A DNA stretch of 14,993 bases. Origin: CAYGAW01 sp964347945 (GTDB taxonomy: Bacteria > Chloroflexota > Anaerolineae > UBA7937 > B3-Chlor). The notes under the pieces were generated by a model that saw nothing but the letters and a program-made list of their open reading frames with translations, did no database searches and had not been told where the DNA came from. Positions within the stretch are counted from its first letter, which is position 1. Every line of letters begins with the position of its first letter. Where the stretch lies: NCBI GenBank assembly GCA_964347945.1, contig CAYGAW010000125.1, positions 1 to 14,993 on the forward strand, written 5' to 3'. Positions 14,242 through 14,993 of the stretch are shown here, one piece after another. Both the position numbers and the translations under genes were made by a program.

Positions 14242-14607
14242 CTACTGAATTGACTGATCAGGCTCGAGGATTCCGAAGACGTTGCCCTCGGTATCCAGGC
14301 AGTACGAATGGTGACCTACGCCAGGAATGGCCTGCTTTGGTGTGACAATCTGGCCGCCTGCTTCCTCCACCTTGCTGGCGAATTCCTCGTAGGAGGGAAC
14401 TTCGATGGTGTTGACTGTGGACCATTGCTGTTCGCGCTTCATGATGGCCCCATCGATCCCAGGCTCGCCTTCCTCACCCGTCTCGATCAGCCAGTATTCC
14501 ATCGGGCCATCCCACTTGTTGATCTTCCAGCCGAAGGCCTTCTCGTAGAACTTCACAGCGCGCGCTGGGTCATCGGCACTGATCTCGAAGTGAACTACTC
14601 TCGGCAC
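14242..14607 (-). CDS. VOC (glyoxalase/bleomycin-resistance fold) family protein
   Basis: A 121-residue two-module VOC protein of the COG3324-like type. Seen: PRVVHFEISADDPARAVKFY (2-21) with H6, FGWKINKW, the second module NTIEVPSYEEFASKVEEAGG (66-85), GVGHHSYCLDTEGNVFGILE with E115. H6 and E115 are in the usual metal-ligand places. The family includes glyoxalase-related enzymes of unknown substrate, so no reaction is assigned. The frame runs to 14694, but GTG 14607 is the start: AAGGAGG (14620-14614) is 6 nt upstream, the protein then opens with the family-typical PRVVHFEI, and the promoter (14697-14725) lies downstream of any longer start. Confidence 0.85.
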   Translation of the reverse strand: MPRVVHFEISADDPARAVKFYEKAFGWKINKWDGPMEYWLIETGEEGEPGIDGAIMKREQQWSTVNTIEVPSYEEFASKVEEAGGQIVTPKQAIPGVGHHSYCLDTEGNVFGILEPDQSIQ

Positions 14608-14613
14608 GATGAA

Positions 14614-14620
14614 CCTCCTT
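14614..14620 (-). promoter_or_regulatory. Ribosome site that fixes the GTG start of the VOC gene
   Basis: AAGGAGG on the minus strand ends 6 nt before GTG 14607-14605. It lies inside the longer frame that begins with ATG 14625, showing that the longer start is probably unused. Confidence 0.7.
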
Positions 14621-14696
14621 CCCATCTCTCCTACCAGAATCACGATCCCCGCTCGGCACAGACTGTGAGATTGTCTGGCCATACCTGTGCCCATAG

Positions 14697-14725
14697 ATCA
14701 TAGCCCGTCAAGATACGGAATGCAA
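14697..14725 (-). promoter_or_regulatory. Sigma-70 type promoter for the VOC gene
   Basis: On the minus strand TTGCAT (14725-14720) and TATGAT (14702-14697) have a 17-bp spacer. Transcription should begin near 14690, leaving a leader of about 83 nt. Confidence 0.55.
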
Positions 14726-14834
14726 AGTGGAATGTGGGAGTCTTAGGAATGCACCGGACGCGGCACCCGTGACTCTGCGCCTGCAAGGCGCGTGTGAGGC
14801 CTCGGATGGGGTCTGTCTTCGTCTTCTCTTGCAC

Positions 14835-14993
14835 CTATTCTTGCAGGCGATCGAGGTAGCAGCGCAGCCTGTTCCCCTGCTCGATCTCGGCCAAGCAACG
14901 GTTACAGGAGGTGCACAGGGCAGCAGCTAGATTGCCGGCCATCCACCTGTTGGGCAAGTCCGGCTCCCAAACCAGTGGTCGTGCCATCGAAAT
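14835..14993 (-). CDS. Old Yellow Enzyme-type NADH:flavin oxidoreductase, C-terminal fragment
   Basis: The last 52 residues of a gene that enters from the right edge. The reading ISMARPLVWEPDLPNRWMAG followed by CTSCNRCL is the end of the Old Yellow Enzyme TIM-barrel ('iSlaRplirePDLpnrw..G....C.sCN.C'). There the final FMN-binding strand is followed by a Cys-rich motif that, in the long 2,4-dienoyl-CoA reductase-like members, binds a 4Fe-4S cluster. Here the protein stops (TAG 14837-14835) soon after CNRC, so it is a short form, FMN domain only, without the FAD/NAD domains. Three cysteines (CTSCNRC) and one more (RCYLD) are visible. The substrate is unknown. Confidence 0.75.
   Translation of the reverse strand: MSMARPLVWEPDLPNRWMAGNLAAALCTSCNRCLAEIEQGNRLRCYLDRLQE

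Overview
The window reads as an ordinary bacterial chromosome segment, about 57-60% GC by eye, with no rRNA, tRNA, CRISPR array, insertion sequence or phage gene visible. Gene starts use strong AGGAGG-type ribosome sites with ATG or GTG, and several promoters are clear sigma-70 types with exact 17-bp spacers. Gene content (DUF2304 next to a DPM1-like glycosyltransferase, a BldC-like regulator, a large Cache-GAF-GGDEF-HD-GYP protein, REP-like CTGAG...CGAAG palindromes) would suit an environmental Chloroflexota genome, possibly Dehalococcoidia or Anaerolineae. That assignment is an impression, not a demonstration.

Layout. The left end (1-2809, + strand) is an envelope or glycan block: the 3' part of a family-2 glycosyltransferase, a promoter, a membrane-anchored DPM1-like glycosyltransferase and an overlapping DUF2304 membrane protein. 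After about 350 bp of non-coding or degraded sequence come two minus-strand genes: a GlcD/D-lactate-dehydrogenase-type FAD enzyme, followed downstream by a U32-like TIM-barrel protein. Next is a divergent pair: homoserine dehydrogenase (minus) and a serine-racemase/threonine-dehydratase type PLP enzyme (plus). Both have good promoters, and they are separated by a REP-like palindrome cluster and a hairpin-forming leader. They link threonine synthesis with threonine/serine breakdown or racemisation.

The most interesting region is a tight minus-strand operon (12873 down to 8780). It encodes a BldC/MerR-like DNA-binding protein, then after 1 nt a PotD-like polyamine-binding lipoprotein, then with an 8-nt overlap a 925-residue Cache-GAF-GGDEF-HD-GYP transmembrane enzyme. 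No PotABC transporter genes are present in the window. The arrangement parallels the NspS/MbaA polyamine-to-c-di-GMP system of Vibrio, but with HD-GYP instead of EAL and its own regulator, whose leader carries helically phased TAAA repeats. It is the best candidate here for an undescribed signalling system.

The right end carries an unrecognised helical protein, a VOC-fold protein, and the C-terminal end of an Old Yellow Enzyme-type oxidoreductase cut by the window edge.
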